Below, in pieces: positions 9,227 through 18,557 of a DNA stretch of 64,000 nucleotides (positions are counted from its first letter, which is position 1; each line of letters begins with the position of its first letter). A model generated the notes under the pieces. The model was not told the DNA's origin, did not search any database, and was given only the letters and a program-made list of their open reading frames with translations. A program made the translations under genes and the position numbers. The stretch is taken from NCBI RefSeq assembly GCF_040932435.1, contig NZ_JBFQGA010000004.1, positions 372,001 through 436,000 on the forward strand, in the 5' to 3' direction. The DNA comes from Kluyvera sp040932435. Its GTDB lineage: Bacteria; Pseudomonadota; Gammaproteobacteria; Enterobacterales; Enterobacteriaceae.

Positions 9227-10267
9227 TCAACACCTGAAATCCGTCAGGTGAGCCACGGTCTCGCGCGTAAGACGTGAAATAATCGCCGATAACAACATCT
9301 GAGTCTGTGTAATATCACGACAATCAGCAATAGAGGCGGCGCAATGTCCATGACGGGTCGCTGGGCCGATAACGACCGTGGGTATTCCCGTCCCGCTCAG
9401 ATGCACAGCCCCGCCGTCGGTACCGCCGTTGCTAAACATATCTAGCTGCAGCGAAATGCCGGCCTCCAGGGCGATGCTTTCTACCCAGGCCGTTAACCTT
9501 GGTGGAGCAATAAGCGATTTATCACTCAGCACCAGCATAGGTCCTTTACCAATTCGCCGATGATTGGCCGCACCATAATCAAAGTTTTTAGCCCAACAGG
9601 CGGTATCCAGCACAATAGCCACATCCGGGGCAACTGCACACGCCGCCGTTTGCCCGCCGCGCAGACCGACCTCCTCGCTGGAGCTTGCCACCAACCAGAC
9701 TTCTGCGGGCAATGCCACGTCGTGCCATTCGCGCAGCAGCGCTATCAGCAAATAACAGCCAAGCCGGTCGTCAAAAGCCTTTCCCATTACCCGTTGGTGC
9801 GGCAATGCTTGGAAAGTCGTATCAAAGGTGACGCGATCGCCGGGACGAATGCCCACATTAATCACCTCGTCATAGGATTGCGCGCCAATATCTACCCGCA
9901 AAGCACCCACGTCGTTGCCGCAGCGTTCGCCATCGAGCAGGCCGGGAATTTTGCGCGCTTCTCGCGTGGAGATCCGAACCGGCTGGAGCTGACGAGCGGC
10001 CATCCTCACATTGCCCACCGGCAGAACGTCAATTGCGCCTTCGCGGGAAATGCTGCGTACGATGAAACCCACTTCGTCCATATGCGCGCAAATCATCACT
10101 TTTGGGCCATCCGACTCATTCAGGCGAATCAGCACCGAGCCTAGGCCATCAAAGCGCACTTCTTTATGTAGTCTGTCCGCCTCATTGAGCATGATCTGAC
10201 GGACTTCCTGTTCTGAGGAAGCGATCGCGTCCGCTTCGCTCAGGGCTTTCAGCAACGATAAATCCAT
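9227..10267 (-). CDS. ypdE: Metalloaminopeptidase YpdE (M42 family)
   Basis: 346-residue M42/M20-type dinuclear metal aminopeptidase. Likely metal ligands and catalytic residues lie in ICAHMDEVGF, KAFDDRLG, SSSEEVGLRGG, VLDTA and RHGHCA. E. coli YpdE removes N-terminal residues from short peptides and cannot cross proline. Its ATG shares one base with the stop of ypdF (TAATG), so the two are translationally coupled; this decides the start at 10267 over an upstream in-frame alternative. It lies inside a PTS operon, which suggests that the transported sugar may carry an amino acid or peptide. Confidence 0.93.
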   Translation of the reverse strand: MDLSLLKALSEADAIASSEQEVRQIMLNEADRLHKEVRFDGLGSVLIRLNESDGPKVMICAHMDEVGFIVRSISREGAIDVLPVGNVRMAARQLQPVRISTREARKIPGLLDGERCGNDVGALRVDIGAQSYDEVINVGIRPGDRVTFDTTFQALPHQRVMGKAFDDRLGCYLLIALLREWHDVALPAEVWLVASSSEEVGLRGGQTAACAVAPDVAIVLDTACWAKNFDYGAANHRRIGKGPMLVLSDKSLIAPPRLTAWVESIALEAGISLQLDMFSNGGTDGGAVHLSGTGIPTVVIGPATRHGHCAASIADCRDITQTQMLLSAIISRLTRETVAHLTDFRC

Positions 10268-11349
10268 TACACCTCTCCCGTATGTCGCCAAGTTTTCGGC
10301 ATGCTATAAAGCACCTCGCCGCCGAGTGGCGTGACCAGCACCACATCTTCAATACGGACGCCACCCTGCCCGGGTAGATAAATGCCAGGTTCGACGGTCA
10401 GCAGCATGCCCGGAGCTAGCACCGTCTCGTCCGTCGGCGAAAAACGTGGTTCTTCATGCACATCAATGCCAATCGCATGACCAGTATTGTGGCCAAAATA
10501 GTCACCGTAACCTGCATCGCTGATAATTCGACGAGCGACAGCATCAACCTCCTGACAGCGCACGCCCGGTCGAATGGCGGCAACGGCAGCAAGCTGCGCC
10601 TGCAGGACAATCTGGTAAACATCAAACAACGCGTTTTTCGGCGACATCTCAGTACCAGAGACGAGAAAAGTCCGCGTCATATCTGAGCAGTACCCTTGAT
10701 ACTGAGCGCCAAAATCCAAGGTGATGAGTTCGCCTGCCACCACCACTTTGTCGCTGGCTTTCCCGTGCGGCAATGCGCCTCGCCAGCCGCTGGCAACAAT
10801 CGTATCGAAGGCGGTTTTTTGTGCCCCAAGCTTGCGCATATACCACTCAAGCTCTGCGGCGATTTCATCCTCGCGCATCCCAGGTTGGATAAAGCGACGA
10901 ATATATTCCGCCCCCTCATCTGCGATCCGGCAGGCTTGTCGAATGCAAGCAATCTCCTGCGCCGTTTTGATTTGCCGTAGCGGCTCCAACGAAGCACTTA
11001 CCAGCGAAGCCTGCAGTTCTGACTGCCAGCGACAGGCAGCATCCCAACTGACTTGGCCGCCCTCAATGCCCAGAGTTTGCAGATTTTCATCGACAATGAC
11101 TTGGTTTGCGATGAAAGCCAGCGTTTGCGTATCGCTGAGCAAATGCAGCTGATATCCCTTAATGCGCGACTCAATGTCGGCGTAATAGCGGGAGTCCACC
11201 ATAATATGTGCGCTATCACGGCTAATCAGCACATAGCCTGAGCCGGTAGAAATCCCCAAATGCGGCTGCTTATTCTGCCTTGAGGAAATCAGTACCGCGT
11301 CCAGCCGCTGTTCATCCAACCATTGGCGAAGCGATGCCAGTAGCGTCAT
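10267..11349 (-). CDS. ypdF: Xaa-Pro aminopeptidase YpdF (M24 family)
   Basis: 360-residue pita-bread fold peptidase that removes N-terminal residues before proline, and methionine, from short peptides in E. coli. Metal-binding signatures: DFGAQYQGYCSDMTRT, HNTGHAIG and TVEPGIYLPGQGGVRIED. The start ATG at 11349 gives MTLLASLRQW, matching the ortholog; an upstream start adding MRKNI is less likely. It lies 17 bp after fryC and overlaps ypdE by one base. Confidence 0.93.
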   Translation of the reverse strand: MTLLASLRQWLDEQRLDAVLISSRQNKQPHLGISTGSGYVLISRDSAHIMVDSRYYADIESRIKGYQLHLLSDTQTLAFIANQVIVDENLQTLGIEGGQVSWDAACRWQSELQASLVSASLEPLRQIKTAQEIACIRQACRIADEGAEYIRRFIQPGMREDEIAAELEWYMRKLGAQKTAFDTIVASGWRGALPHGKASDKVVVAGELITLDFGAQYQGYCSDMTRTFLVSGTEMSPKNALFDVYQIVLQAQLAAVAAIRPGVRCQEVDAVARRIISDAGYGDYFGHNTGHAIGIDVHEEPRFSPTDETVLAPGMLLTVEPGIYLPGQGGVRIEDVVLVTPLGGEVLYSMPKTWRHTGEV

Positions 11350-11366
11350 GATGTTCTTCCTCATTG

Positions 11367-12611
11367 TCAGAGACTTTCGATAATCAGTTTGCCTCTGCGG
11401 TACATCAGGTGGCGTAGGAACACTACCATTAGCGCCGTAATGACTGCGCCTAGCAGGATACCCGCCATATAGACGCCCAGGTTGCTGACCAGCGGCCAGG
11501 CCCAGATTGCTGATTCAGGGAACCACTGCACAGCACCGAGCCACACAGCAGCAGTTGAGCCTACGATCGCCCCGACCATATACGATGGAATGGCGGTGAT
11601 AGGGCTTTCCAGTGCAAACGGGATAGCGCCTTCGCTGATGCCCATAAATGCAAGGAACATGGCCGTTTTCCCCTGCGGGTAAAGCTGCGCGCTAAACAAA
11701 CGCTTGCCGGTTAGACGACGGTCAAGAAGCGTTGCCAGCCCGAGGCCAATCGGTGGAATGACAATAGCAATGGAGCGCGCGGTCACCGGCAGCACGTGGT
11801 CAGTGGTAAAGCTAAAGGCAACGAAGCCCGCCGCTTTATTGATTGGACCACCGAGGTCGATAGCTGTCGCCGCAGCAATACCCATCGCGTACATCAGCGT
11901 GCCTTTCTCACCTGCCGCCATCAGCAATGTACGGATACCGCCGTTTACCCAGCCACCAAAGGGCGTAATGACGTAGTACATCGCCAACATGACGAAAATC
12001 GCGGAGAGGATCGGTAGCAAAAACGTGGTTTTAAAGGCTAACAGAAAGTCTGGAAGCTGGATTCTTTGGTTCATCCACTTCACCAGATAACCTGCGACGA
12101 TTGAGATAATGAGCGCGCCGATAAAGGTTGAAGGCACGGGTGCGGCAGTAACCCACTGCAGACTCGTCGGATCGAAATTCAGCACCTGCGTCGGCTGCGT
12201 AGACATCAACCCGCCGATAAAACCGGCGGGAAAAGCCAGCTTGCCACCGATAGAATTCGCCACAAACGCGGCAAACATCGGAATAGCAAACCCAAACAGC
12301 ACGCCACCGAAAGATTGCGACAGCCAAGCAAATTTCAGCAAAGAGAGGTTAAATCCGTCGAATTTCCCGCTATTTAGCGCATCCATAATGCTGGTATCAG
12401 CAGGAATTTCGAGCCAGCTATAGGCTATTAGTTGAGAAAAGGCGAGGATCACCCCACCCATAATTAACGTCGGCACCATCCGCGAAATACCCGACATCAC
12501 ATGTTGTGGTAATTCGCCCCAGAAGCTGCTTCGGGAGGCCTGAGGATTTTTGATTGCCGCGGCCCCGGATGCCCCAGGCACAACGGTCGCACTGCGTTTT
12601 TTAATGGCCAT
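11367..12611 (-). CDS. fryC: Fructose-like PTS EIIC component FryC
   Basis: 414-residue polytopic membrane permease of the fructose family with about nine or ten hydrophobic segments. GGPINKAAGFVAF and GISEGAIPFA are the family signature segments lining the sugar site. It works with FryB (EIIB) and FryA (EIIA). Lies between fryB and ypdF in one minus-strand operon. The true substrate is not established even in E. coli. Confidence 0.94.
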   Translation of the reverse strand: MAIKKRSATVVPGASGAAAIKNPQASRSSFWGELPQHVMSGISRMVPTLIMGGVILAFSQLIAYSWLEIPADTSIMDALNSGKFDGFNLSLLKFAWLSQSFGGVLFGFAIPMFAAFVANSIGGKLAFPAGFIGGLMSTQPTQVLNFDPTSLQWVTAAPVPSTFIGALIISIVAGYLVKWMNQRIQLPDFLLAFKTTFLLPILSAIFVMLAMYYVITPFGGWVNGGIRTLLMAAGEKGTLMYAMGIAAATAIDLGGPINKAAGFVAFSFTTDHVLPVTARSIAIVIPPIGLGLATLLDRRLTGKRLFSAQLYPQGKTAMFLAFMGISEGAIPFALESPITAIPSYMVGAIVGSTAAVWLGAVQWFPESAIWAWPLVSNLGVYMAGILLGAVITALMVVFLRHLMYRRGKLIIESL

Positions 12612-12631
12612 ATCTGTATCCCTGTCGACAA

Positions 12632-12958
12632 TTATTGCTGTTCGGCGGCAATCATCTCTTCGATATCTTTAATGATGCCCGCGGCATTTTTGATGGCGTC
12701 CTGCAGCGTAATTTCATAAACATCACGCGTTTCAAAGCGCTCATGGTCTTCGGGCGTTACCGCAACTGAATGAATAATTAATGTGGCCTCGGCGATATCC
12801 TGTGCCGTAAGGCGGTTTTGAATACCATCCGCTCCCTGAGTTTCGATTTTCACTTCATATCCCGCCTCTATAGCCGCCTCTTCCAGCGCCTGAGCGGCCA
12901 TAAAGGTATGGGCTAGGCCCATCGGGCATGCACAAACTGCAATGAGTTTTTTAGTCAT
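12632..12958 (-). CDS. fryB: Fructose-like PTS EIIB component FryB
   Basis: 108-residue cytosolic EIIB with the phospho-cysteine in the CPMGLAHTFMA loop (second cysteine of CACPMG, residue 11). Takes phosphate from the EIIA domain of FryA and passes it to the sugar bound by FryC. First gene of the fry operon; the promoter should lie in 12959-13100. Confidence 0.93.
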   Translation of the reverse strand: MTKKLIAVCACPMGLAHTFMAAQALEEAAIEAGYEVKIETQGADGIQNRLTAQDIAEATLIIHSVAVTPEDHERFETRDVYEITLQDAIKNAAGIIKDIEEMIAAEQQ

Positions 12959-13100
12959 AGCGAATTCCTCAAAATGGTTAACGAGGGAATTATGGCTACG
13001 ACACCACGGTCATTGTTATCAGATAAATAATGCTTTTACTGGACAAACAATCCAGCCTTGCGGAAATGTGACGGGGGTCGGAATGGCAAATCACAGACGA

Positions 13101-13126
13101 AAAAAAACCGCGTATTCAACGCGGTT
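13101..13126 (-). terminator. glk terminator
   Basis: On the minus strand AACCGCG-TTGAATA-CGCGGTT followed by seven T residues, 27 bp past the glk stop. Confidence 0.8.
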
Positions 13127-13153
13127 CAGATGACTAACTACGGCGCGTAGCGC

Positions 13154-14119
13154 TTACAGAACCTGCCCCAGCGTCTGACGCAGGTGCGCGCCAGAGCCCA
13201 GTAGACCCGGGTTGTCGTGGACAATCAGATAGACCGGAATTGGGTGTACATAGTCTTTGAAGCGGCCTTTATCTTCAAAGCCGCCACGGAAGCCGGAGGC
13301 TTTAAAGAACTCGAGGAAGCGCGGCACGATGCCACCGGCAATGTAGACCCCGCCAAACGTTCCCAGCGTTAACGCTAGATCGCCGCCAAAACGCCCAAGA
13401 ATCACGCAAAACAGTGACAGCGCACGACGGCAGTCGGTACAGGTGTCGGCGATGGCGCGTTCGGTAATGTCTTTCGGTTTATAGTTTTCCGGCAGACGGT
13501 TATCAGCTTTAACGATAGCCCGGTATAAATTCACCAGCCCCGGTCCAGAGAGCACACGCTCCGCCGAAACGTGGCCGATTTCTTCGCGGAGAACTTCGAG
13601 GATAATGCCCTCTTCTTCACTGTTTGGTGCAAAGTCAACATGACCGCCTTCACCCGGCAAGCTCACCCAGCGTTTGTCGACATGAACGAGGTGCGCAACG
13701 CCAAGGCCCGTACCCGCCCCGTAGACGGCAATCGGCTTGCCTTCAACCGGATCAGTGCCGCCAAACTGGATCAGGTGCTCTTTTTTCAGCATCGGAATGG
13801 CCATGGATACCGCGGTGAAATCGTTGATGATTTCCAGATGAGCGAAACCGAGGTTCTTTTTCATTTCTGCAATCGAGAACGCCCACGTATGGTTGGTCAT
13901 CGCCACCCAATCGCCGGTAATCGGACAGGCGATGGCAATACAACCATCTGCCACCGAGACGTTATGCTCGTCGAGATAGAAACGAACAACCGCTTCTAGG
14001 CTTGGATAATCGAGACCAGAATAGGTTTTCGCTTGGGAGATCTCTCCGCTGGCAACATCACACAATGCCAGACGCGCATTGGTGCCCCCCACATCCCCTA
14101 CTAAAGCAAACTTTGTCAT
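13154..14119 (-). CDS. glk: Glucokinase
   Basis: 321-residue ROK-independent bacterial glucokinase (phosphorylates free cytosolic glucose with ATP). Phosphate loop GDVGGTNARL at 8-17, catalytic Asp in IINDFTAVSM, glucose-binding LPGEGGHVDFAP. Same length and very close to E. coli Glk. It stands alone between fryB and the divergent yfeO. Confidence 0.96.
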   Translation of the reverse strand: MTKFALVGDVGGTNARLALCDVASGEISQAKTYSGLDYPSLEAVVRFYLDEHNVSVADGCIAIACPITGDWVAMTNHTWAFSIAEMKKNLGFAHLEIINDFTAVSMAIPMLKKEHLIQFGGTDPVEGKPIAVYGAGTGLGVAHLVHVDKRWVSLPGEGGHVDFAPNSEEEGIILEVLREEIGHVSAERVLSGPGLVNLYRAIVKADNRLPENYKPKDITERAIADTCTDCRRALSLFCVILGRFGGDLALTLGTFGGVYIAGGIVPRFLEFFKASGFRGGFEDKGRFKDYVHPIPVYLIVHDNPGLLGSGAHLRQTLGQVL

Positions 14120-14363
14120 TCCGTTACGGCTCCGCTAAAGTCAGAATAAATCTTTGTCACACTGTAAATTCAAGGCGCTTTAACAACAACGACGTTTGCG
14201 TGAGCACCCTAGGATTATCGATCTTCGTCACATTTTTGCGCCTTTATTGGCTCCCAAGAAGAGAGATAAACAGTAGGGTCGTATCGTTTCAGCACTATTT
14301 GCGCTGAACCTAATTCATGGAAAATACACAGTAGCCTTGGCATTCAGCAAAAAGGATATAACC

Positions 14364-15602
14364 ATGCTCCATCCGCGAGCCAGAACAATGTTGTTGCTCT
14401 CCGTCCCTGCCGTGCTTATCGGTATTGCATCCAGCCTGCTGCTGATAGTGGTAATGAAAATCGCCGCTATCTTGCAGAGTTTGCTTTGGAACCGCTTCCC
14501 GGCAGCTTTCGGCGTGGACCACACTTCACCGTTTTGGATAATCCTGATGTTGACGCTGACCGGTATCGCCGTCGGTCTGGTGATTCGCTATAGCCCCGGT
14601 CATGCGGGACCAGACCCGGCAAGCGAGCCGCTGATCGGCGTCGCGGTGCCGCCTTCTCATTTGCCCGGGTTGATACTTGCGTTAGTTATCGGCCTAGCAG
14701 GCGGCGTGAGCCTTGGCCCCGAACATCCGATCATGTCGGTCAATATTGCGCTCGCCGTGGCGTTGGGAGCTCGTTTTTTCCCGCGTGTCAGTTCGCTCGA
14801 CTGGACGATACTGGCGGCCGCGGGCACCATTGGCGCGCTGTTTGGTACACCAGTTGCTGCCGCGCTCATTTTCTCGCAAACGCTTACCGGTAATAACGAG
14901 GCTCCATTATGGGATCGCCTCTTCGCCCCACTATTGGCCGCCGCCGCTGGCGCGTTAACCACCGGCATATTTTTCCATCCCCATTTCTCGCTGCCAATTG
15001 AGTATTATCAGTCAATGCGCATCGTGGATATCTTCAGCGGTGCCATCGTGACTATCTTCGCCATTGCCGTCGGCATGGTGGCTGTGTGGTGCCTGCCGCA
15101 TCTGCACGCGTTGATGCATCGCATCAAAAGTCCGGTGCTTGTTCTGGGTATCGGCGGTTTTGTGCTGGGCGTTATCGGTGCCTTCGGCGGGCCCATTACG
15201 TTGTTTAAAGGGCTTGATGAGATGCGGCAACTCACCGGCGGGCAAGGTTTTGATGCAGGTGAGTATCTGCTGTTCGCACTGTGCAAACTGGCCGCTCTGG
15301 TCGTGGCCGCCGCCTGTGGTTTTCGTGGCGGCCGTATTTTCCCTGCCGTATTCGTGGCCGTGGCGTTAGGGCTCATGCTACATGCCCATGTCGAGGCGGT
15401 TCCAGCGGCTATCACCGTCTCCTGCGCCATTCTGGGGCTGGTGTTGGTGGTTACTCGCGATGCTTGGCTAAGCCTGTTTATGGCAGCAGCGGTGGTGCCG
15501 GATACCACGCTGCTGCCGTTACTGTGCATCGTGATGCTCCCCGCCTGGCTGCTGCTGGCGGGGAAACCCACAATGATGGTGACACGCAAACGTCAGGATT
15601 AA
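14364..15602 (+). CDS. yfeO: ClC-type ion channel/transporter YfeO
   Basis: 412-residue membrane protein of the voltage-gated chloride channel family with about ten or more hydrophobic helices. Signature stretches GGVSLGPEHPIM and GFRGGRIFPAVF match ClC pore regions. Ortholog of E. coli YfeO, function untested to my knowledge. The start ATG at 14364 (MLHPRARTML) follows AAAGGATAT; an upstream in-frame ATG at 14337 is rejected. Its stop shares four bases (TTAA) with the stop of convergent ipdC. Confidence 0.92.
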   Translation: MLHPRARTMLLLSVPAVLIGIASSLLLIVVMKIAAILQSLLWNRFPAAFGVDHTSPFWIILMLTLTGIAVGLVIRYSPGHAGPDPASEPLIGVAVPPSHLPGLILALVIGLAGGVSLGPEHPIMSVNIALAVALGARFFPRVSSLDWTILAAAGTIGALFGTPVAAALIFSQTLTGNNEAPLWDRLFAPLLAAAAGALTTGIFFHPHFSLPIEYYQSMRIVDIFSGAIVTIFAIAVGMVAVWCLPHLHALMHRIKSPVLVLGIGGFVLGVIGAFGGPITLFKGLDEMRQLTGGQGFDAGEYLLFALCKLAALVVAAACGFRGGRIFPAVFVAVALGLMLHAHVEAVPAAITVSCAILGLVLVVTRDAWLSLFMAAAVVPDTTLLPLLCIVMLPAWLLLAGKPTMMVTRKRQD

Positions 15603-17260
15603 TGCTCGCTATTACGTGCCTCTAAGGCCTGAGTCACGGCTTTGAGCAGCGGCGGAATATCCATTTTTGGCAACATAACTTCCAGTAACGTCAATTTGTC
15701 CCCGCGCTCGGCACGAGCCAACGCATCGTTAAGCTGCGATGCGTTGCTCACTTTCCAACACTCGGCCTGACAGTCGAGGTTCAGCGCTTGCGGCACCTGT
15801 GTCCAGTTCCACAAGCTAATGTCGTTATAGCGTTGTTCCGGGCCATGGATCGCACGTTCAACCGTATACCCTTCATTATTTAGCAGCAAAATCAGCGGCC
15901 TCTGCCCGTCTCGCAGCATAGAGCTCAGCTCTTGAATCGTGAGCTGCGCCGCACCATCACCAATCACCAACACCACACGCCTGCCCGACTGCGCGGTCTG
16001 CGCGCCGAAAGCCGCAGGCAAGGTAAAACCAATCGATCCCCATAGTGGCTGGACAATCAGGTTTGTCCCTGCGGGCAAAGAAAGTGCTGCAACACCAAAC
16101 GCGGCGGTGCCTTGGTCTGCCAGCACAATATCGTTTGGCCGGAGATGTTTTTCCAGCGCATGCCAGAAGTGGCGCTGAGTCAGGTGTCCGCTATCTACCG
16201 CTGATGGCGCACTTTTTCTCGCGCGCCAAGTCTGCCACTGGGCAGAAAAATCACGGCTGAGCGTGATAAGCGATGTTACTGCCTCCTGCATATCAATATC
16301 GCTAAACCAGCGCTCCCCAACGCGCGCGGCAAACGGCTGAATTTCAATTGAATTGTTAGTCGCAATTCGATGGGTAAATCCGGCGGTGATGGTATCGGTA
16401 AAGCAGGTGCCGATGCAGATAATCACCTCAGCATCCTCAATCGCCTCCCGCGTTTGCGGCAAACTGGCTCCACCGCTATAAGTCCCCGCGAACCCTGGTT
16501 GTTGCTCATTAAAGAGCCCCTTCCCCATCAGCAGCGTGGCGTGAGGAATAGGCACCTCATCCATCCACTGATTCAACACCGACTGCTGCCCAAAGCGCAG
16601 CGCCAGTACGTCCGCTAGCAAAGAAACGCGCTGACAGGGTTGTAACAGCTTACGCGCCGCAAGGATAAAATCGTCCAGCTGCGCGTTATCTTTTTGCGTG
16701 GCTTTCGTAGTGAGAGCGTTTCCAGGACGCGCGGCGGGCAACGAGGCAACATCCGCCGGTAACAGCAGATAGCCGGGACGCTTGCGGCGAACGATTTCAC
16801 TGATAACCCGGTCAATTTCGGCACAGGCATTTTGCGCATTCAGCACCCCCTGAGCCACCGAAATAGGCGCACTCATCTGGCGGAAGTGGTCAAAATTACC
16901 GTCTCCCAACGTATGGTGCAAGCACTCCCGTCGACGCTGGGCGCCGGTGCAGGGTGCGCCGACAATATGCAATACCGGCACATGTTCAGCAAAGCTACCG
17001 GCAACCCCATTCAACGCACTCAATTCACCGACGCCATAGGTGGTGAGCAGCGCGCCAATACCTTGCGTTCGGGCATATCCGTCTGCGGCATAGGCGGCAT
17101 TCAGTTCGTTGGCGCATCCCACCCAGCGCACGGTTCTGTGCGCAATCACATGGTCAAGAAACTGGAGGTTATAATCGCCCGGGACGCCGAACAGGTGATC
17201 GGCACCACAATCGGCAAGGCGGTCAAGGAGATAATCAGCAACGGTATAAGATGCGTTCAT
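15599..17260 (-). CDS. ipdC: Indolepyruvate decarboxylase IpdC
   Basis: 553-residue thiamine-diphosphate enzyme of the pyruvate decarboxylase family; it converts indole-3-pyruvate to indole-3-acetaldehyde, the key step of auxin (IAA) synthesis in Enterobacter and relatives. The catalytic Glu lies in CANELNAAYA. The cofactor motif starts at GDGAAQL and ends at NN 24 residues later, the spacing expected for GDG-X(24-27)-NN. The start at ATG 17260 gives MNASYTVADYLL as in characterised IpdC; a 57-residue upstream extension is rejected. It is not in E. coli K-12. A near-consensus TyrR box lies 80-97 bp upstream, in line with TyrR control of ipdC in Enterobacter. Phenylpyruvate could also be a substrate. 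Confidence 0.9.
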   Translation of the reverse strand: MNASYTVADYLLDRLADCGADHLFGVPGDYNLQFLDHVIAHRTVRWVGCANELNAAYAADGYARTQGIGALLTTYGVGELSALNGVAGSFAEHVPVLHIVGAPCTGAQRRRECLHHTLGDGNFDHFRQMSAPISVAQGVLNAQNACAEIDRVISEIVRRKRPGYLLLPADVASLPAARPGNALTTKATQKDNAQLDDFILAARKLLQPCQRVSLLADVLALRFGQQSVLNQWMDEVPIPHATLLMGKGLFNEQQPGFAGTYSGGASLPQTREAIEDAEVIICIGTCFTDTITAGFTHRIATNNSIEIQPFAARVGERWFSDIDMQEAVTSLITLSRDFSAQWQTWRARKSAPSAVDSGHLTQRHFWHALEKHLRPNDIVLADQGTAAFGVAALSLPAGTNLIVQPLWGSIGFTLPAAFGAQTAQSGRRVVLVIGDGAAQLTIQELSSMLRDGQRPLILLLNNEGYTVERAIHGPEQRYNDISLWNWTQVPQALNLDCQAECWKVSNASQLNDALARAERGDKLTLLEVMLPKMDIPPLLKAVTQALEARNSEH

Positions 17261-17339
17261 CAGGCACTTCCCCCAGCGGTTTGTTTCTTTGAGTATTGAA
17301 GAAGTGTTAAGGCTGTCCAGAATTGGCAAAAAAGTCTGC

Positions 17340-17357
17340 TGGAAAGCAAATTTTACA
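17340..17357 (-). promoter_or_regulatory. TyrR box upstream of ipdC
   Basis: On the minus strand the sequence is TGTAAA-ATTTGC-TTTCCA, matching 11 of the 12 fixed bases of the TyrR consensus TGTAAA-N6-TTTACA. It is placed 80-97 bp before the ipdC ATG, where an activator would bind. TyrR control is known for Enterobacter ipdC; its use here is inferred. Confidence 0.65.
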
Positions 17358-17384
17358 GATTTCAGGAGTGTACGAGTTGATGGA

Positions 17385-17418
17385 CATTCGTTAGTGTAAA
17401 CGTATACACAACCGAATG
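17385..17418. promoter_or_regulatory. 34-bp near-palindrome before the aldo/keto reductase gene
   Basis: Inverted repeat with CATTCG / CGAATG ends and a GTGTA-N6-TACAC core centred on ACGT (core 17394-17409); 28 of 34 positions are symmetric. It ends 14 bp before the ATG at 17433 and overlaps the expected ribosome-binding and promoter zone, so it could be a repressor operator or an RNA hairpin. No regulator gene is adjacent. Confidence 0.5.
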
Positions 17419-17432
17419 TTCTGGAGGACACA

Positions 17433-18431
17433 ATGGTTTACCAAGCAAGCCCAACGCGTTATGAAAACATGACATATCAGCGCTGCGGCAACAGCGGACT
17501 AAAGCTTCCGGCCGTTTCACTAGGGCTGTGGCACAACTTTGGCGACGAGACACACGTTGAGACTAGCCGCCAGTTGCTGCGTCATGCATTCGATCTTGGC
17601 ATCACGCATTTTGATCTGGCAAATAACTACGGCCCGCCTCCGGGATCGGCCGAAAGCAACTTCGGACGTATTCTGCGCGAAGATTTTCTCCCCTATCGCG
17701 ACGAGCTGATTATCTCTAGCAAAGCAGGCTACACCATGTGGGATGGGCCTTACGGAGATTGGGGATCGCGTAAATACCTCATTTCCAGCCTCGATCAAAG
17801 CCTGAAACGGATGGGAATCGAGTACGTTGATATCTTCTACCATCATCGCCCAGACCCGGAAACGCCGCTGCTGGAAACGATGCGCGCCCTCGATAGTATC
17901 GTGCGCCAGGGCAAAGCGCTGTACGTTGGACTTTCCAACTATCCGGCAGAGCTTGCTCAGCAGGCCATTAGTATCCTTAACGACCTTGGCACCCCCTGCC
18001 TCATCCACCAGCCGAAGTACTCCATGCTGGAACGCGGTGCAGAAAGCGGTCTACTGGATGTTTTGCAACAAGAAGGTGTCGGCTGCATTGCCTTCTCACC
18101 ACTGGCCGGCGGTCAGTTAACCGACCGTTATCTGCACGGTATCCCAACGGATTCCCGCGCGGCCAGCAACAGCATCTTCTTGAAGCCCGAGCAGCTGACC
18201 GACGGTAAAATTAATGCCATCCGTCAGCTCAATACGCTGGCTGAAAACCGTGGACAGAAACTGTCACAGATGTCACTGGCTTGGGTACTCAGACAGCAGG
18301 CCGTCACATCAGTGCTGATTGGTGCGAGTAAAGTGGCGCAGCTTGATGATGCGGTGGGTATGCTGGCGAACCGACATTTCAGCCCGCAGGAATGCGCAGA
18401 AATTGACGGCATCTTGAGCAGTATAAAATAA
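17433..18431 (+). CDS. Aldo/keto reductase, GprA/YghZ-like
   Basis: 332-residue NADPH-dependent aldo/keto reductase. Catalytic tetrad residues: Asp and Tyr in THFDLANNYGPPPGSAE, Lys in IISSKAGY, His in IFYHHRPDP. The C-terminal cofactor-binding motif is VLIGASKVAQLDD. Closest recognised relative is E. coli GprA (YghZ), the L-glyceraldehyde-3-phosphate/methylglyoxal reductase, but identity looks only moderate, so substrate is open. Divergent from ipdC with a 172-bp shared region, hence it may reduce indole-3-acetaldehyde or another aldehyde from that pathway (inference). TGGAGGA ribosome binding site. Confidence 0.85.
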   Translation: MVYQASPTRYENMTYQRCGNSGLKLPAVSLGLWHNFGDETHVETSRQLLRHAFDLGITHFDLANNYGPPPGSAESNFGRILREDFLPYRDELIISSKAGYTMWDGPYGDWGSRKYLISSLDQSLKRMGIEYVDIFYHHRPDPETPLLETMRALDSIVRQGKALYVGLSNYPAELAQQAISILNDLGTPCLIHQPKYSMLERGAESGLLDVLQQEGVGCIAFSPLAGGQLTDRYLHGIPTDSRAASNSIFLKPEQLTDGKINAIRQLNTLAENRGQKLSQMSLAWVLRQQAVTSVLIGASKVAQLDDAVGMLANRHFSPQECAEIDGILSSIK

Positions 18432-18557
18432 CGGCGACTTTAGCAAAAAATGCTCTCTCCTGGCGGTTTAAGAGTTAGCCCAATAATCCGGTGGTTTACC
18501 GAATTGTAATATTGCGTTAACAGGTCTTACTGACCACGATCGCATAAGGAGAGAAGT

